Positions 16,794 to 25,532 of a stretch of 64,000 nucleotides of DNA are shown here, piece by piece (within the stretch, counting starts at the first letter, position 1; each line of letters starts with the position of its first letter). The position numbers and the translations under genes are program-made. Where the stretch lies: contig NZ_JOGR01000010.1 in assembly GCF_000719515.1 (NCBI RefSeq), forward strand, positions 1 through 64,000. The letters are read 5' to 3'. The notes beneath the pieces were generated by a model, which searched no databases, was not told where the DNA came from, and saw only the letters and a list, made by a program, of their open reading frames with translations. Source of the stretch: Glycomyces sp. NRRL B-16210 (lineage in GTDB: Bacteria; Actinomycetota; Actinomycetes; Mycobacteriales; Micromonosporaceae).

Positions 16794-17599
16794 GCCCGTC
16801 CCCCACGGTGAAGCCCGGCGGCACCGCCGAGCGGACCCGTGACACCGCCCCGGGTTCCCCGGCCGTCGCGCTGACCGACGTGGTCAAGCGCTACGGCCGG
16901 GGCCCGGGCGCCGTCACGGCCCTCGACGGGGTCTCACTCAGCGTCGCGCACGGCAGCTTCACCTGCCTGCTCGGCGCCTCCGGCTGCGGCAAGAGCACCC
17001 TGCTCTCGCTCGTGGCCGGACTCGACGACATCACCGCCGGATCGATCGACGAGGTCGACCGCCCGGTGGCCATGATGTTCCAGGAGTCCGCGCTGTTCCC
17101 GTGGCTCACCGTCTCGGGCAACGTCGAGATCGCCCTGCGCGTGAAGGGCGTCGGTCGGGCTGAACGACGCCGGCGCGCCGCGGAGCTACTGGAGACGGTG
17201 CGGCTCAACGGGTTCGAGCACAAGCGCCCGCACGAGCTCTCGGGCGGGATGCGGCAGCGCGTGGCGCTGGCGCGGGCCCTGGCGCAGGAGGCCTCGGTGC
17301 TGCTCATGGACGAGCCCTTCGGGGCCCTGGACGCGATGACCCGCGACATCCTCCACGACGAGCTGGAGCGGATCTGGCGCGAGCGGAACCTGACGGTCCT
17401 GTTCGTGACGCACAACGTGCGCGAGGCGGTGCGCCTGGGCGACCAGGTGGTGCTGCTGAGCTCGCGGCCGGGCCGGGTGCTCCACGTCTACGACGTGGAC
17501 ATGGAGCGCCCCCGCCGGATCGACTCGACCCCGGTGGCGCAGTTGGCCGCCGAGATCACCGACGCGCTGCGCGAGGAGGTGGCGCGCCATGGCGACTGA
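16790..17599 (+). CDS. ABC transporter ATPase (system 2)
   Basis: SsuB/TauB-like ATPase (269 aa) with Walker A GASGCGKST near residue 64, Q-loop MMFQESALFPW, signature LSGGMRQRVALARAL and Walker B LLMDEPFGALD. The start is GTG at 16790, overlapping the binding-protein stop by 4 bases. Its 3' end overlaps the permease start at 17589 by 11 bases. It belongs with the flanking binding protein and permease as a complete importer. Confidence 0.92.
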   Translation: MSPSPTVKPGGTAERTRDTAPGSPAVALTDVVKRYGRGPGAVTALDGVSLSVAHGSFTCLLGASGCGKSTLLSLVAGLDDITAGSIDEVDRPVAMMFQESALFPWLTVSGNVEIALRVKGVGRAERRRRAAELLETVRLNGFEHKRPHELSGGMRQRVALARALAQEASVLLMDEPFGALDAMTRDILHDELERIWRERNLTVLFVTHNVREAVRLGDQVVLLSSRPGRVLHVYDVDMERPRRIDSTPVAQLAAEITDALREEVARHGD

Positions 17600-18485
17600 G
17601 ACGAGGACGCCGGCCGCCGAGGAGGAGGACCGGGCGGGCCGCCTGGCCTCGGGCCTGGACGAGCTGGAGCGCACGCCGGTCACCGAGACCCGCTGGGGGC
17701 GCTTCGCGACCCGGCTGTGGGCCGGGACCTGGCCGAAGGTCCTGGCGCTGGTGCTGGTCATCGGGATCTGGCAGTTGCTGTTCTTCCTGGAGGTCAAGCC
17801 CGCTTGGGTGCTTCCGGCGCCGTTGACGGTGTGGCAGGACCTGTCGGATTTCGTCGTCACCGAGGACTACCGGCGGGCCATCCTGATCACGATGCAGCGG
17901 GCGCTGACCGGATTCGCGCTGTCGGTGCTCATCGGGTCGGTGCTGGGCATCGCGGTGGCGCGGTTCAAGCCGCTGCGGGCGGCGATCGGTTCGCTCATCA
18001 CCGGGCTCCAGACGATGCCCTCGATCATGTGGTTCCCGTTGGCGATCCTGCTGTTCCAGATCTCGGAGTCCACGATCATGTTCGTGGTGATCCTGGGGGC
18101 GGTGCCCTCGATCGCGAACGGGATCATCTCGGGGATCGACTACGTGCCCCCGGCGTACAAGCGGGTCGGGGCGGTGCTGGGCATGAAGGGCCTCCAGCTG
18201 TACCGGCACGTCATCCTCCCGGCGACGCTGCCCTCGTTCGTCTCGGGGCTGAAGCAGGGCTGGGCGTTCGCGTGGCGCTCGCTCATGGCGGGCGAGCTGC
18301 TGGTCATCGTGGCCGGGCAGGGTTCGATCGGCGCGCTCATGCAGGGCGCGCGGGAGTTCAACAACGCCCCGCGGGTGCTGACGTGGATCATCACGGTCCT
18401 GGTCATCGGCATCCTGGTGGACGCGTTCTTCCGCGCCGCCGACAACCGCATCCGCCGGACCTGGGGCCTGGCCCAATCGGATTGA
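17589..18485 (+). CDS. ABC transporter permease (system 2)
   Basis: SsuC-like permease (298 aa) with an approximately 45-residue acidic cytoplasmic N-tail and about six membrane helices. The ATPase-contact loop reads AYKRVGAVLGMKGLQLYRHVILPATLPSF. It is the last gene of the second transporter. The region downstream (18486-18620) has a hairpin but no gene. Confidence 0.9.
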   Translation: MATETRTPAAEEEDRAGRLASGLDELERTPVTETRWGRFATRLWAGTWPKVLALVLVIGIWQLLFFLEVKPAWVLPAPLTVWQDLSDFVVTEDYRRAILITMQRALTGFALSVLIGSVLGIAVARFKPLRAAIGSLITGLQTMPSIMWFPLAILLFQISESTIMFVVILGAVPSIANGIISGIDYVPPAYKRVGAVLGMKGLQLYRHVILPATLPSFVSGLKQGWAFAWRSLMAGELLVIVAGQGSIGALMQGAREFNNAPRVLTWIITVLVIGILVDAFFRAADNRIRRTWGLAQSD

Positions 18486-18543
18486 CGGCCCGCCAAGGCC
18501 GTCGGCACCAGAGTTCCTCAAAGACACAACCGCACAGAGTTTT

Positions 18544-18585
18544 CCCCCGCCGGGATTCGTTCCGCACCTTCGTCCCCGGCGGGGG
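18544..18585 (+). terminator. Hairpin downstream of transporter 2
   Basis: CCCCCGCCGGG at 18544-18554 pairs perfectly with 18575-18585, leaving a 20-base loop. It lies between the system 2 permease and the system 3 permease. The long loop and lack of a T run make terminator activity uncertain. Confidence 0.45.
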
Positions 18586-18620
18586 GATCCCCCTAAGAAC
18601 GAAATCACTCGGGGCACATC

Positions 18621-19442
18621 ATGACCACAATTCCTATTAAAAAAGTAGGACAACTAGATATTCGGGCGGCGACGGCGCGGCTGCGCCTCGACCGCCTCCG
18701 CATCCTCATCGGACCGGTGGTCCTGGTCGCGGTGTGGCAGATCGGCTCGGCCACGGGCCTCATCCCCGAGCAGACGCTCGCGGCCCCCTCCACGGTGATC
18801 AGCGCCGCGGGCGGGCTCATCGAGACCGGCCGCCTCCAGGAGCACCTGCTGGTGTCCCTCGGCCGGGCCGCCACCGGGCTGACCCTCGGCGTCCTCATCG
18901 GCGCGGTCCTCGCGATCGTGGCCGGGCTCTTCCGCCTCGGCGAGGACCTCATCGACGGTCCCATGCAGATCCTCCGCGCCATCCCCGCGCTCGCCCTCGT
19001 GCCCCTCGCGATCGTGTGGTTCGGCATCGGCGAGGAGGTCAAGATCTTCCTGGTGGTCTTCGCGACCGCCTTCCCCGTGTACGTCAACACGCACGCCGCG
19101 ATCCGGGGCCTGGACCCGCGCTTCGGCGAACTCGCCCGCACCGCCGAACTCGGCAAGTTCGCCCTGGTGCGCAAGGTGATCCTGCCGGGGGCGCTCCCGG
19201 GGTTCTTCACGGGCCTGCGCTTCGCGACCGCCATCTCGTGGCTGGTCCTGGTCGTGTCCGAGCAGATCAACGCCACCAGCGGGATCGGCTACCTCATGAC
19301 CCAGGCCCGCAGCTTCGCGCAGACCGACATCATCGTGGTCGGCCTCGTCGTCTACGGCCTGTTGGGCCTCATCTCGGACCGGCTCGTCCGCTTCACCGAA
19401 GGGAGGGTCCTGCCGTGGCGACGGACCTTCGAAGCCCGCTGA
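18621..19442 (+). CDS. Sulfonate-type ABC permease (system 3)
   Basis: SsuC/TauC-like permease (273 aa). The contact loop reads ELARTAELGKFALVRKVILPGALPGFF, closely resembling system 1. The first codons (MTTIPIKKVGQ) are AT-rich and contain a complete CCTA-N9-TAGG sulfur palindrome at 18633-18649. No strong ribosome site precedes 18621 and no better start exists before the first helix, so either the operator lies inside the coding region or translation begins in an unexpected way. It heads an operon with an ATPase, an arylsulfatase and a binding protein. Confidence 0.85.
   Translation: MTTIPIKKVGQLDIRAATARLRLDRLRILIGPVVLVAVWQIGSATGLIPEQTLAAPSTVISAAGGLIETGRLQEHLLVSLGRAATGLTLGVLIGAVLAIVAGLFRLGEDLIDGPMQILRAIPALALVPLAIVWFGIGEEVKIFLVVFATAFPVYVNTHAAIRGLDPRFGELARTAELGKFALVRKVILPGALPGFFTGLRFATAISWLVLVVSEQINATSGIGYLMTQARSFAQTDIIVVGLVVYGLLGLISDRLVRFTEGRVLPWRRTFEAR
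18631..18651 (+). promoter_or_regulatory. Sulfur-regulon palindrome at the start of transporter 3
   Basis: ATTCCTA, nine bases, TAGGACA: the core CCTA (18633-18636) and TAGG (18646-18649) match the other sites exactly, including spacing. The sequence is the only AT-rich patch near the operon start. It lies within codons 4-10 of the annotated permease, so a regulator bound here would sit just downstream of, or on, the start codon. Confidence 0.6.
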
Positions 19443-20155
19443 ACCTCGAAGCGCCCGCGGCCGTCGCGGTCCGGGGGCTCGACAAGTCCTTCGGGAAGCA
19501 GCACGTCCTCAGGGGCGTGGACCTCGACATGGCACCCGGTGAGTTCGTGGCGCTGCTCGGGCGCTCGGGATCGGGCAAGTCGACGCTGCTGCGCGTCCTC
19601 GCGCGCCTCGACACCGAGTACACCGGCGAGGCCTCGGTGCCCGAGCGACGCGCCGTCGCGTTCCAGGACGCCCGGCTGCTGCCGTGGAAGCGGGTCCTCG
19701 ACAACGTGCTGCTGGGACAGAGCGGCAAGGCCGCACGGGAGCGGGGCGTCGACACGCTCGCCGAGGTCGGGTTGGCCGACAAGGCGAAGGCCTGGCCGCA
19801 CACGCTTTCGGGCGGCGAGGGCCAGCGGGCCGCCCTGGCGCGGGCGCTGGTGCGCGAACCGGAGCTGCTGCTGCTCGACGAGCCGTTCGGGGCGCTCGAC
19901 GCCTTGACCCGCTTGAAGATGCACGCGCTGCTGCGCCGGCTCTGGGCGGTCCACCGGCCGTCGGTCCTCCTGGTCACCCACGACGTGGACGAGGCGATCG
20001 TGCTCGCCGACCGGGTGCTGGTGCTGACCGAGGGCCGCATCTCGCTCGACGTGGGCGTCGAGCTGCCCGAGGCGAACCCGCGCCGCTCCCCCGAGTTCGC
20101 CGACCTGCGCGACCGCCTCCTGGGCGAGCTCGGCGTCAGCGAATCCGAACGTTAA
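19415..20155 (+). CDS. Sulfonate-type ABC ATPase (system 3)
   Basis: SsuB-like ATPase (246 aa) with Walker A GRSGSGKST, Q-loop AFQDARLLPW, signature LSGGEGQRAALARAL and Walker B LLLDEPFGALD. The start is a GTG at 19415 with GGAGGG upstream; it overlaps the permease 3' end by 28 bases. It is closely similar to the system 1 ATPase, suggesting that systems 1 and 3 arose by duplication. The next gene, the arylsulfatase, starts 17 bases downstream. Confidence 0.92.
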   Translation: MATDLRSPLNLEAPAAVAVRGLDKSFGKQHVLRGVDLDMAPGEFVALLGRSGSGKSTLLRVLARLDTEYTGEASVPERRAVAFQDARLLPWKRVLDNVLLGQSGKAARERGVDTLAEVGLADKAKAWPHTLSGGEGQRAALARALVREPELLLLDEPFGALDALTRLKMHALLRRLWAVHRPSVLLVTHDVDEAIVLADRVLVLTEGRISLDVGVELPEANPRRSPEFADLRDRLLGELGVSESER

Positions 20156-20172
20156 CGAAGGCAGGACAAGGT

Positions 20173-22503
20173 ATGAGCATTCCCGAGCACGCCCGCGGCT
20201 ACGACGGCTTCGAGGGCGCCGTGGGCCGCACCAGCGCCGAGTCGACCCCGTGGTGGCCCGAGGAGCCGACCGCCCCGGCCGGGGCGCCGAACATCATCGT
20301 GGTGCTCCTCGACGACATGGGCTACAGCGACATCGGCCCGTTCGGGTCCGAGATCGACACGCCGAACCTCGACCGGCTCGCCGAGCACGGGGTGCGGCTC
20401 CAGAACTACCACACCACGCCGGTGTGCTCCCCCGCCCGCGCGGCGCTGCTGACAGGCCTGAACCCGCACCGGGCCGGGTACGGCTCGGTCGCCAACGGCG
20501 ACCCGGGCTACCCGGGGCTGCGGCTGGAACTGGCCGACGACGTGCTGAGCCTCCCGGAGGCGCTGCGCGCCAACGGGTACGCGACGTACGCGATCGGCAA
20601 GTGGCACCTGGCGCGGGACGCGAACCTGGCGCCGGGCCGCACCAGGGACTCCTGGCCGCTCCAGAGGGGCTTCGACCGGTACTACGGCTCGCTCGAAGGT
20701 TTGAACTCGTTCTTCCACCCCAACCAGCTCACCGTCGACAACGGACCGTCGCCGGTCGAGGAGTACCCGGAGGGGTACTACCTCACCGACGACCTCACCG
20801 ACCAGGCCGTCGAGCGGATCAAGGAACTGCGCTCGCACGACCCGGAGAAGCCCTTCTTCCTGTACTTCGCGCACGTGGCGATGCACGGGCCGCTCCAGGC
20901 CAAGGCCGAGGACATCGAGAAGTACCGCGGGAAGTACGCCGAGGGCTGGGACGCCCTGCGCGAGCGGCGCTTCGCGAAGCAGCTCGCCGACGGCCTGTTC
21001 CCCGAGGGCACCCGGCAGGCCCCGCCGAACGCCGAGCCCGGCTTCGAGGTCCCGGCCTGGGACGAGCTCAGCGACGAGGAGCGCGACCGCTTCGCCCGCT
21101 ACCAGGAGGTGTACGCGGCGATGGTCGACAGCGTCGACCAGTCCCTGGGCCGCATCCTCGACACCGTCGAGGCGCTCGGCGAACTCGACAACACCATCGT
21201 GGTGTTCACCTCCGACAACGGCGGCACCGCCGAGGGCGGCCCGGCCGGCACGCGCTCGTACTTCTCGCAGTTCGTGCACCACCCGGTGCCCGCGGACTGG
21301 GAGCGGGACGTGGCCCACGACCCGGCGCTCATCGGCTCGGCCAAACTCGGCGTGCACTACCCGAGGGGCTGGGCGCAGACCTCGAACACGCCGTTCCGGT
21401 TCTACAAGGGGCAGACGTTCGCCGGCGGGGTGCGCGTGCCGTTCATCGTGTCCTGGCCCGCCGGGCTCCAGCGCGAGGACGGCGACGACGGCATCCGGGA
21501 CCAGTACGGGTACGTCACCGACGTCTTCCCCACGATCCTCGAACTCGCCGGGCTCCAGGCGCCGGCCCGGCGCGGCGGGCGCGACGCGCAGGACCGCGAC
21601 GGCGTGAGCCTCGCCGAAGTCCTGCGCAAGAAGGAGCTGGCGAGCCCGCACACCGAGCAGTACGCCGAGTTCGGCGGCCACCGCGGCTACTACAAGGACG
21701 GGTGGAAGCTCAACACGCTCCACAAGCCCGGGGCGGCCTTCGACGACACCGAGTGGCAGCTGTTCGACACCCGCACCGACCCGACCGAACTCGACGACGT
21801 CTCGGAGCGGTTCCCCGACGTCGCGAGGGAACTGGCCGAGGCGTGGGAGCACGCGGCCTGGCGCAACACGGTCTTCCCGCTCCAGACCGGGCGCGGGCTC
21901 GGCCCGGGCGCCAGGCGCCCCTCCGACGAGCGCTTCTCAAGGCCCGTGCGGATCCTGCCCGGCTCGCCGGTGCTGGAGCGGCACCGCTCGGCCGCGCTCG
22001 TGCAGTACCGGTCCTTCACCGTGGACGTCGAACTCGCCGACGACGGCGGCGACGGCGTCCTGACCGCCCACGGCGACCCTCAAGGCGGGTACGTGCTCTA
22101 CCTGGAGGATGGCCGGGTCCGCTTCGGCTACAACCAGTACGGGCGCACCACCGTGATCGACGGCGGCGACGTCCCCGCCGGGACGCGCCGCATCCGCCTC
22201 CAGGCGCGGTCGACCGCGAAGCTCCAGTGGGACTTCACGATCGGCCTCGGCGACGGCCGGGGCGAGCCCGCGGCCGTGGCGCAGCTGCCGGGCCGGTTCC
22301 AGCTCGTGGGCCTGTCCCCGTGGACGGGCATCTCGGTCGGGCGCGACGCGCGCGGACCGGTCCTGTGGGACCTGTACGAGCGCCGCGGCGCCTTCCCGTT
22401 CAACGGCGAACTCGACGCCGTCACCTACACCCCGGGGCCGTTCTCCTTCGGCCCCGAGCAGATCCAGGCGATCCGGCGCGAAGCCGAACTCATCGCCGAC
22501 TGA
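20173..22503 (+). CDS. Arylsulfatase (type I, formylglycine-dependent)
   Basis: Sulfatase (776 aa) that would release sulfate from aryl or alkyl sulfate esters. Residues 39-50 (PNIIVVLLDDMG) hold the metal-binding Asp pair D47/D48. C85-S-P-A-R89 in CSPARAALLTG is the C-x-P-x-R signature whose cysteine becomes formylglycine; the maturase is not in this window. Residues about 590-776 form a beta-rich C-terminal domain like those of large bacterial arylsulfatases. No signal peptide is seen, so it is probably cytoplasmic and acts on imported sulfate esters, which fits its place between the ATPase and binding protein of transporter 3. Confidence 0.93.
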   Translation: MSIPEHARGYDGFEGAVGRTSAESTPWWPEEPTAPAGAPNIIVVLLDDMGYSDIGPFGSEIDTPNLDRLAEHGVRLQNYHTTPVCSPARAALLTGLNPHRAGYGSVANGDPGYPGLRLELADDVLSLPEALRANGYATYAIGKWHLARDANLAPGRTRDSWPLQRGFDRYYGSLEGLNSFFHPNQLTVDNGPSPVEEYPEGYYLTDDLTDQAVERIKELRSHDPEKPFFLYFAHVAMHGPLQAKAEDIEKYRGKYAEGWDALRERRFAKQLADGLFPEGTRQAPPNAEPGFEVPAWDELSDEERDRFARYQEVYAAMVDSVDQSLGRILDTVEALGELDNTIVVFTSDNGGTAEGGPAGTRSYFSQFVHHPVPADWERDVAHDPALIGSAKLGVHYPRGWAQTSNTPFRFYKGQTFAGGVRVPFIVSWPAGLQREDGDDGIRDQYGYVTDVFPTILELAGLQAPARRGGRDAQDRDGVSLAEVLRKKELASPHTEQYAEFGGHRGYYKDGWKLNTLHKPGAAFDDTEWQLFDTRTDPTELDDVSERFPDVARELAEAWEHAAWRNTVFPLQTGRGLGPGARRPSDERFSRPVRILPGSPVLERHRSAALVQYRSFTVDVELADDGGDGVLTAHGDPQGGYVLYLEDGRVRFGYNQYGRTTVIDGGDVPAGTRRIRLQARSTAKLQWDFTIGLGDGRGEPAAVAQLPGRFQLVGLSPWTGISVGRDARGPVLWDLYERRGAFPFNGELDAVTYTPGPFSFGPEQIQAIRREAELIAD

Positions 22504-22536
22504 AGACACGATCCCCATCCCGAAAGGCAATCCGAC

Positions 22537-23520
22537 ATGACCACCGCAACCCGCAGAACCCTTCTCGGCGGCGCCGTCGCCGCCCCGCTCGCCGCGCTCG
22601 GCCTGACCGCCTGCTCGGACGAGGACGGCGACGCGCTGACCCTGCGGGTCGGTGAACTGGGCGCCGCTCCGGTCACCCAGGAGCTGTTCAAGGCCGCCGG
22701 GCTCGACCAGGACCTGCCTTACACCATCGAGTGGAAGCAGTTCGTCAACGCCGGACCGGAGTACATCGAGGCCGCCGGTGCCGAGGCCGTGGACGTCGGC
22801 TTCACCGCCGACACCCCGCTGATCTTCGCGGCCTCGAACGGCGTGCCGCTCAAAGCCATCGCCGCGACCACCGTGGACGACCCGTCGACCTCCTTCAACG
22901 CGATCCTCGCCGGAGCGGGCACCGGGATCGCCACCGTCGCCGACCTCAAGGGCCGGAAGGTGTCCTTCCAGGAGGGCACCATCACGCAGTACCACGTGGT
23001 GAAGGCGCTCGAATCGGCCGGGCTGACGCTCGACGACATCGAGACGGCGAACCTGCCGGTGGTCGACGCCAACACCGCGCTCGCCAACGGCGAGATCGAC
23101 GCGGTCGCGACGCTGGGGATCTACTGGTCCCAGGCCGAACTCGCCGGGGCGACGCTCGTGGCGACCGGGGCCGACTACTTCCCGAGCATCTCGCTGCTCT
23201 CGGCGCGGACGGCGATCGTCGAGGACGAGGCCTACGCCGACGCCCTGGCGGACTATGTGGACCGTTACGGGCGGGCGCAGGAGTGGCGCTACGCGAACAT
23301 CGAGGCATGGGCGGAGCAGTACGCCGCGCTCACCGGGCTGCCGATCGAGGTCGTGGAGGCCACCGAGACGCGCGCTCCGGTGACGCTGGGGCCGATCACC
23401 GAGGAGATTCGCGCCTCCCAGCAGGAGCAGAGCGACGGCTACGCCGCGCTGGGCATCATCGGCGAACTCGACGCCGCCGAGCAGTTCGACGACCGGTTCA
23501 ACTCCGTCTTCGACGCCTGA
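22537..23520 (+). CDS. ABC transporter binding lipoprotein (system 3)
   Basis: SsuA/TauA-class binding protein (327 aa) with twin-arginine and lipobox (TRRTLLGG, GLTAC). The segment EAVDVGFTADTPLIFAASNG and LKGRKVSFQEGT are class features. It is the last gene of the operon holding permease, ATPase and arylsulfatase, an unusual order with the binding protein at the end. The ligand is probably a sulfate ester, by its link to the sulfatase. A strong hairpin follows. Confidence 0.87.
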   Translation: MTTATRRTLLGGAVAAPLAALGLTACSDEDGDALTLRVGELGAAPVTQELFKAAGLDQDLPYTIEWKQFVNAGPEYIEAAGAEAVDVGFTADTPLIFAASNGVPLKAIAATTVDDPSTSFNAILAGAGTGIATVADLKGRKVSFQEGTITQYHVVKALESAGLTLDDIETANLPVVDANTALANGEIDAVATLGIYWSQAELAGATLVATGADYFPSISLLSARTAIVEDEAYADALADYVDRYGRAQEWRYANIEAWAEQYAALTGLPIEVVEATETRAPVTLGPITEEIRASQQEQSDGYAALGIIGELDAAEQFDDRFNSVFDA

Positions 23521-23546
23521 CACCCCCCGACCGCCCCCACCAGACG

Positions 23547-23593
23547 GTCGGCGGCGGGGTTCCCGATCAGCTCGCGGGAACCCCGCCGCCGAC
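23547..23593 (+). terminator. Strong hairpin ending the arylsulfatase operon
   Basis: A 19-bp perfect stem (23547-23565 pairing with 23575-23593) with a 9-base loop, 27 bases past the binding-protein stop. There is no T run, as is common in high-GC actinobacteria. The rhodanese gene begins 42 bases later and may still be reached by read-through. Confidence 0.75.
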
Positions 23594-23635
23594 ACCCCGA
23601 CCACGAAAGCCCGACACCGACACCGAGGAGGGGCA

Positions 23636-24169
23636 ATGCCCACCGCATCGAAATCCTTCGTCGACCCCGAGGCCGCGAGGCAACTGGCCGACGAGCACCA
23701 GGCGCTGTTCATCGACGTCCGCACGCCCGGCGAGTTCGCGACCGAACGCGTCGCGGGCTCGCGGAACATCCCGCTGCCGATCGTCAAGGCCGCGCAGGGC
23801 GCCCTCGCCGAAGCCGGCGCGCCGCTGATCCTGGTGTGCGCCTCGGGAACCCGCGCCGGCCAGGCGAAGGACCTCCTCGGCGAGGAGACCGGCGTGCCGG
23901 TGCACATCCTCGAAGGGGGCCTGAGCGCCTGGAAGGCCGAGGGCGCGCCGGTCGAGTCCTCGGGCCGGCGGGTGTGGGGCATGGAGCGCCAGGTCCGCCT
24001 GGCCGCGGGCGGCCTCGTGATCGCCTTCGTGGCGCTGAGCCTCGCGTGGGAGCCGCTGAAGTGGCTGGCGGCCGCGATCGGCGCAGGACTCGCGGTCGCG
24101 GCGATCACCGACACCTGCGCCATGGCGCGGGTGCTCGCGTTCCTGCCGTGGAACCGCAAGGCGGCCTGA
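23636..24169 (+). CDS. Rhodanese-like protein with DUF2892 membrane tail
   Basis: Membrane-anchored sulfurtransferase (177 aa). Residues 1-105 are a rhodanese domain with active-site loop C68-A-S-G-T-R73 and the structural FIDVRTPGEF segment. Residues 115-170 hold two hydrophobic helices of the DUF2892 type (WGMERQVRLAAG to the C-terminus). Such fusions move sulfane sulfur at the membrane. GAGGGG lies upstream of the ATG. It follows the sulfur-scavenging operons and may handle the sulfite or persulfide released by the monooxygenases, but the link is only positional. Confidence 0.9.
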   Translation: MPTASKSFVDPEAARQLADEHQALFIDVRTPGEFATERVAGSRNIPLPIVKAAQGALAEAGAPLILVCASGTRAGQAKDLLGEETGVPVHILEGGLSAWKAEGAPVESSGRRVWGMERQVRLAAGGLVIAFVALSLAWEPLKWLAAAIGAGLAVAAITDTCAMARVLAFLPWNRKAA

Positions 24170-24318
24170 ACCGCCGGCGCGCCGAGCGTGAACGCCGGTG
24201 CAAGCGCAGGTGAACGGTGTGAAGTGCCGCGTCAGACGTGGTTCGCGCCCGCGCGCTCGGCTACGGTTGCGGCGGTGCCGTCCGGGCGCCGCCGATGCTC
24301 TCCGACGGAAGGTGCGCC

Positions 24319-25047
24319 GTGATCTACAGCCTCTTCGACTCCGCTGCCGCCTATGAGGTGACCGAGGCCGATCAGGCCGGGCCGGTGCCGCCGATCGAGG
24401 CGGTCCTGTTCGACTTCAGCAACACCATCTTCAAGCTCATCGACGTCGAAACCTGGCTGCGCCGAATCGAGTCGGCGACGGGCCGCGAACTCGGCCCCGG
24501 GCTGGTGGAGAAGACCGCCGAGCAGCTCGGCGAGGCCTACCGGGTCCCGGAGGTCGCCGAGGCCCAGATCGGGCGCGACGAGTCGCCGACGAAGCACCGC
24601 ATCGCCATGTTCGAGTGGTTCCGGCGCATCGACTACCTTCAGGGCGTCGAGGAGACCGCGTACGAGCTCATCGCCGCACCCGACGCGTGGGTGCCCTATC
24701 CGGACACCGAGCCGCTGCTGCGCGAGCTGCGCCGCCGCGGGATCAAGACCGGGATCGTCTCCGACTTCGCGTGGGACGTCGGCGTGCACATGGCGCACCA
24801 CGGCCTCGACGACCTCATCGACGTGCGCGTCCACTCGTTCCAGTTCGAGACGGAGAAACCCGACCCGGTGCTGTTCCGCGCCGCGTGCGAGCAGCTCGAC
24901 GTGGACCCGCGCGCCGCGCTCATGGTGGGCGACAACCCGGCCAAGGACGGCGGCGCGGCCGCCTCCGGCCTGCGCGCGTTCATCCTGCCCGGGGAGGCGC
25001 GCACCGGCGAGCGGGGCCTCGCGCACGTCCTGGGCTTCCTCGACTGA
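24319..25047 (+). CDS. HAD-superfamily hydrolase
   Basis: Haloacid-dehalogenase-type hydrolase (242 aa). Motif I reads FDFSNT (nucleophile D32), motif II is in GIVSDFAW, motif III the lysine of FETEKPDP, and motif IV GDNPAKDG. The second Asp of the classic DxDxT (general acid/base in phosphatases) is a serine here, so a phosphonatase- or dehalogenase-like chemistry or a changed mechanism is possible. I chose GTG at 24319 because GGAAGG precedes it; an ATG at 24238 would add 27 residues without family match. It lies alone between the rhodanese and a convergent membrane protein. Confidence 0.8.
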   Translation: MIYSLFDSAAAYEVTEADQAGPVPPIEAVLFDFSNTIFKLIDVETWLRRIESATGRELGPGLVEKTAEQLGEAYRVPEVAEAQIGRDESPTKHRIAMFEWFRRIDYLQGVEETAYELIAAPDAWVPYPDTEPLLRELRRRGIKTGIVSDFAWDVGVHMAHHGLDDLIDVRVHSFQFETEKPDPVLFRAACEQLDVDPRAALMVGDNPAKDGGAAASGLRAFILPGEARTGERGLAHVLGFLD

Positions 25048-25050
25048 ACC

Positions 25051-25455
25051 TCAGGCCCTGATCGCGAGCGGGACCCGCAGCGCTCCGATGAGGACGCCTA
25101 CCGCGGCCAGAGCGGCGAGGCCGGGCCATACGGGAGTGCCCGGGCCGCCTTCGATCGCGCTGAGGACCGGACCGGCGGCCGCGGCAAGGAGTGCGGCCGC
25201 CGCCGACAGCGCGTACCTCGCCCAGGCCGGGACGAGCGGTTCGAACACGGCCAGCGCGAGCATCGCGAACGCGAAGAGGTTGGCGGCCGGAACGGCCGTG
25301 GCCTGGCCCGCGGCGTAGCCGTGGCCGCCGATCGGCGGCCACGCGGATTCGGGCAGTGCGGCGGCGAGTGCCAGCGCGGCGAGGGCGTAGAGGATCGCCG
25401 CGGCGAGGCCGGTCAGGAGGCGGCGGCGCAGTCCGGTGGTGAGGGTCGTTGGCAT
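25051..25455 (-). CDS. Small integral membrane protein
   Basis: Unrecognised 134-residue membrane protein with about four hydrophobic helices (LLTGLAAAILYALAALALAA, LFAFAMLALAVFEPL, YALSAAAALLAAAAGPV, WPGLAALAAVGVLIGAL). The ATG at 25455 is chosen over an upstream in-frame start because GAAGGAG lies 7 bases before it. It is divergent from a MarR regulator with two perfect palindromes between them, so it is probably the regulator's target and may be a transporter-like or stress membrane protein. No function can be assigned. Confidence 0.75.
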   Translation of the reverse strand: MPTTLTTGLRRRLLTGLAAAILYALAALALAAALPESAWPPIGGHGYAAGQATAVPAANLFAFAMLALAVFEPLVPAWARYALSAAAALLAAAAGPVLSAIEGGPGTPVWPGLAALAAVGVLIGALRVPLAIRA

Positions 25456-25476
25456 GGGTGCTCCTTCGAGCGGATT

Positions 25477-25532
25477 AGTTGTATTAATACAACTGTTGTA
25501 CCCGCGCGGAGCATTGGTTGTCAAGTGACAAC
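25477..25532. promoter_or_regulatory. Two operator palindromes between membrane gene and MarR gene
   Basis: AGTTGTATTAATACAACT at 25477-25494 is an 18-bp perfect palindrome. GTTGTCAAGTGACAAC at 25517-25532 has 7-bp arms. Both share the GTTGT/ACAAC half-site, with centres 39 bases apart. This is the expected layout of MarR operators controlling a divergent pair. Confidence 0.8.

Noticed and set aside
23547..23593. Insertion-sequence end from the long inverted repeat
   Set aside because: The arms are adjacent as a hairpin directly after a stop codon with no transposase nearby, so it is a terminator.
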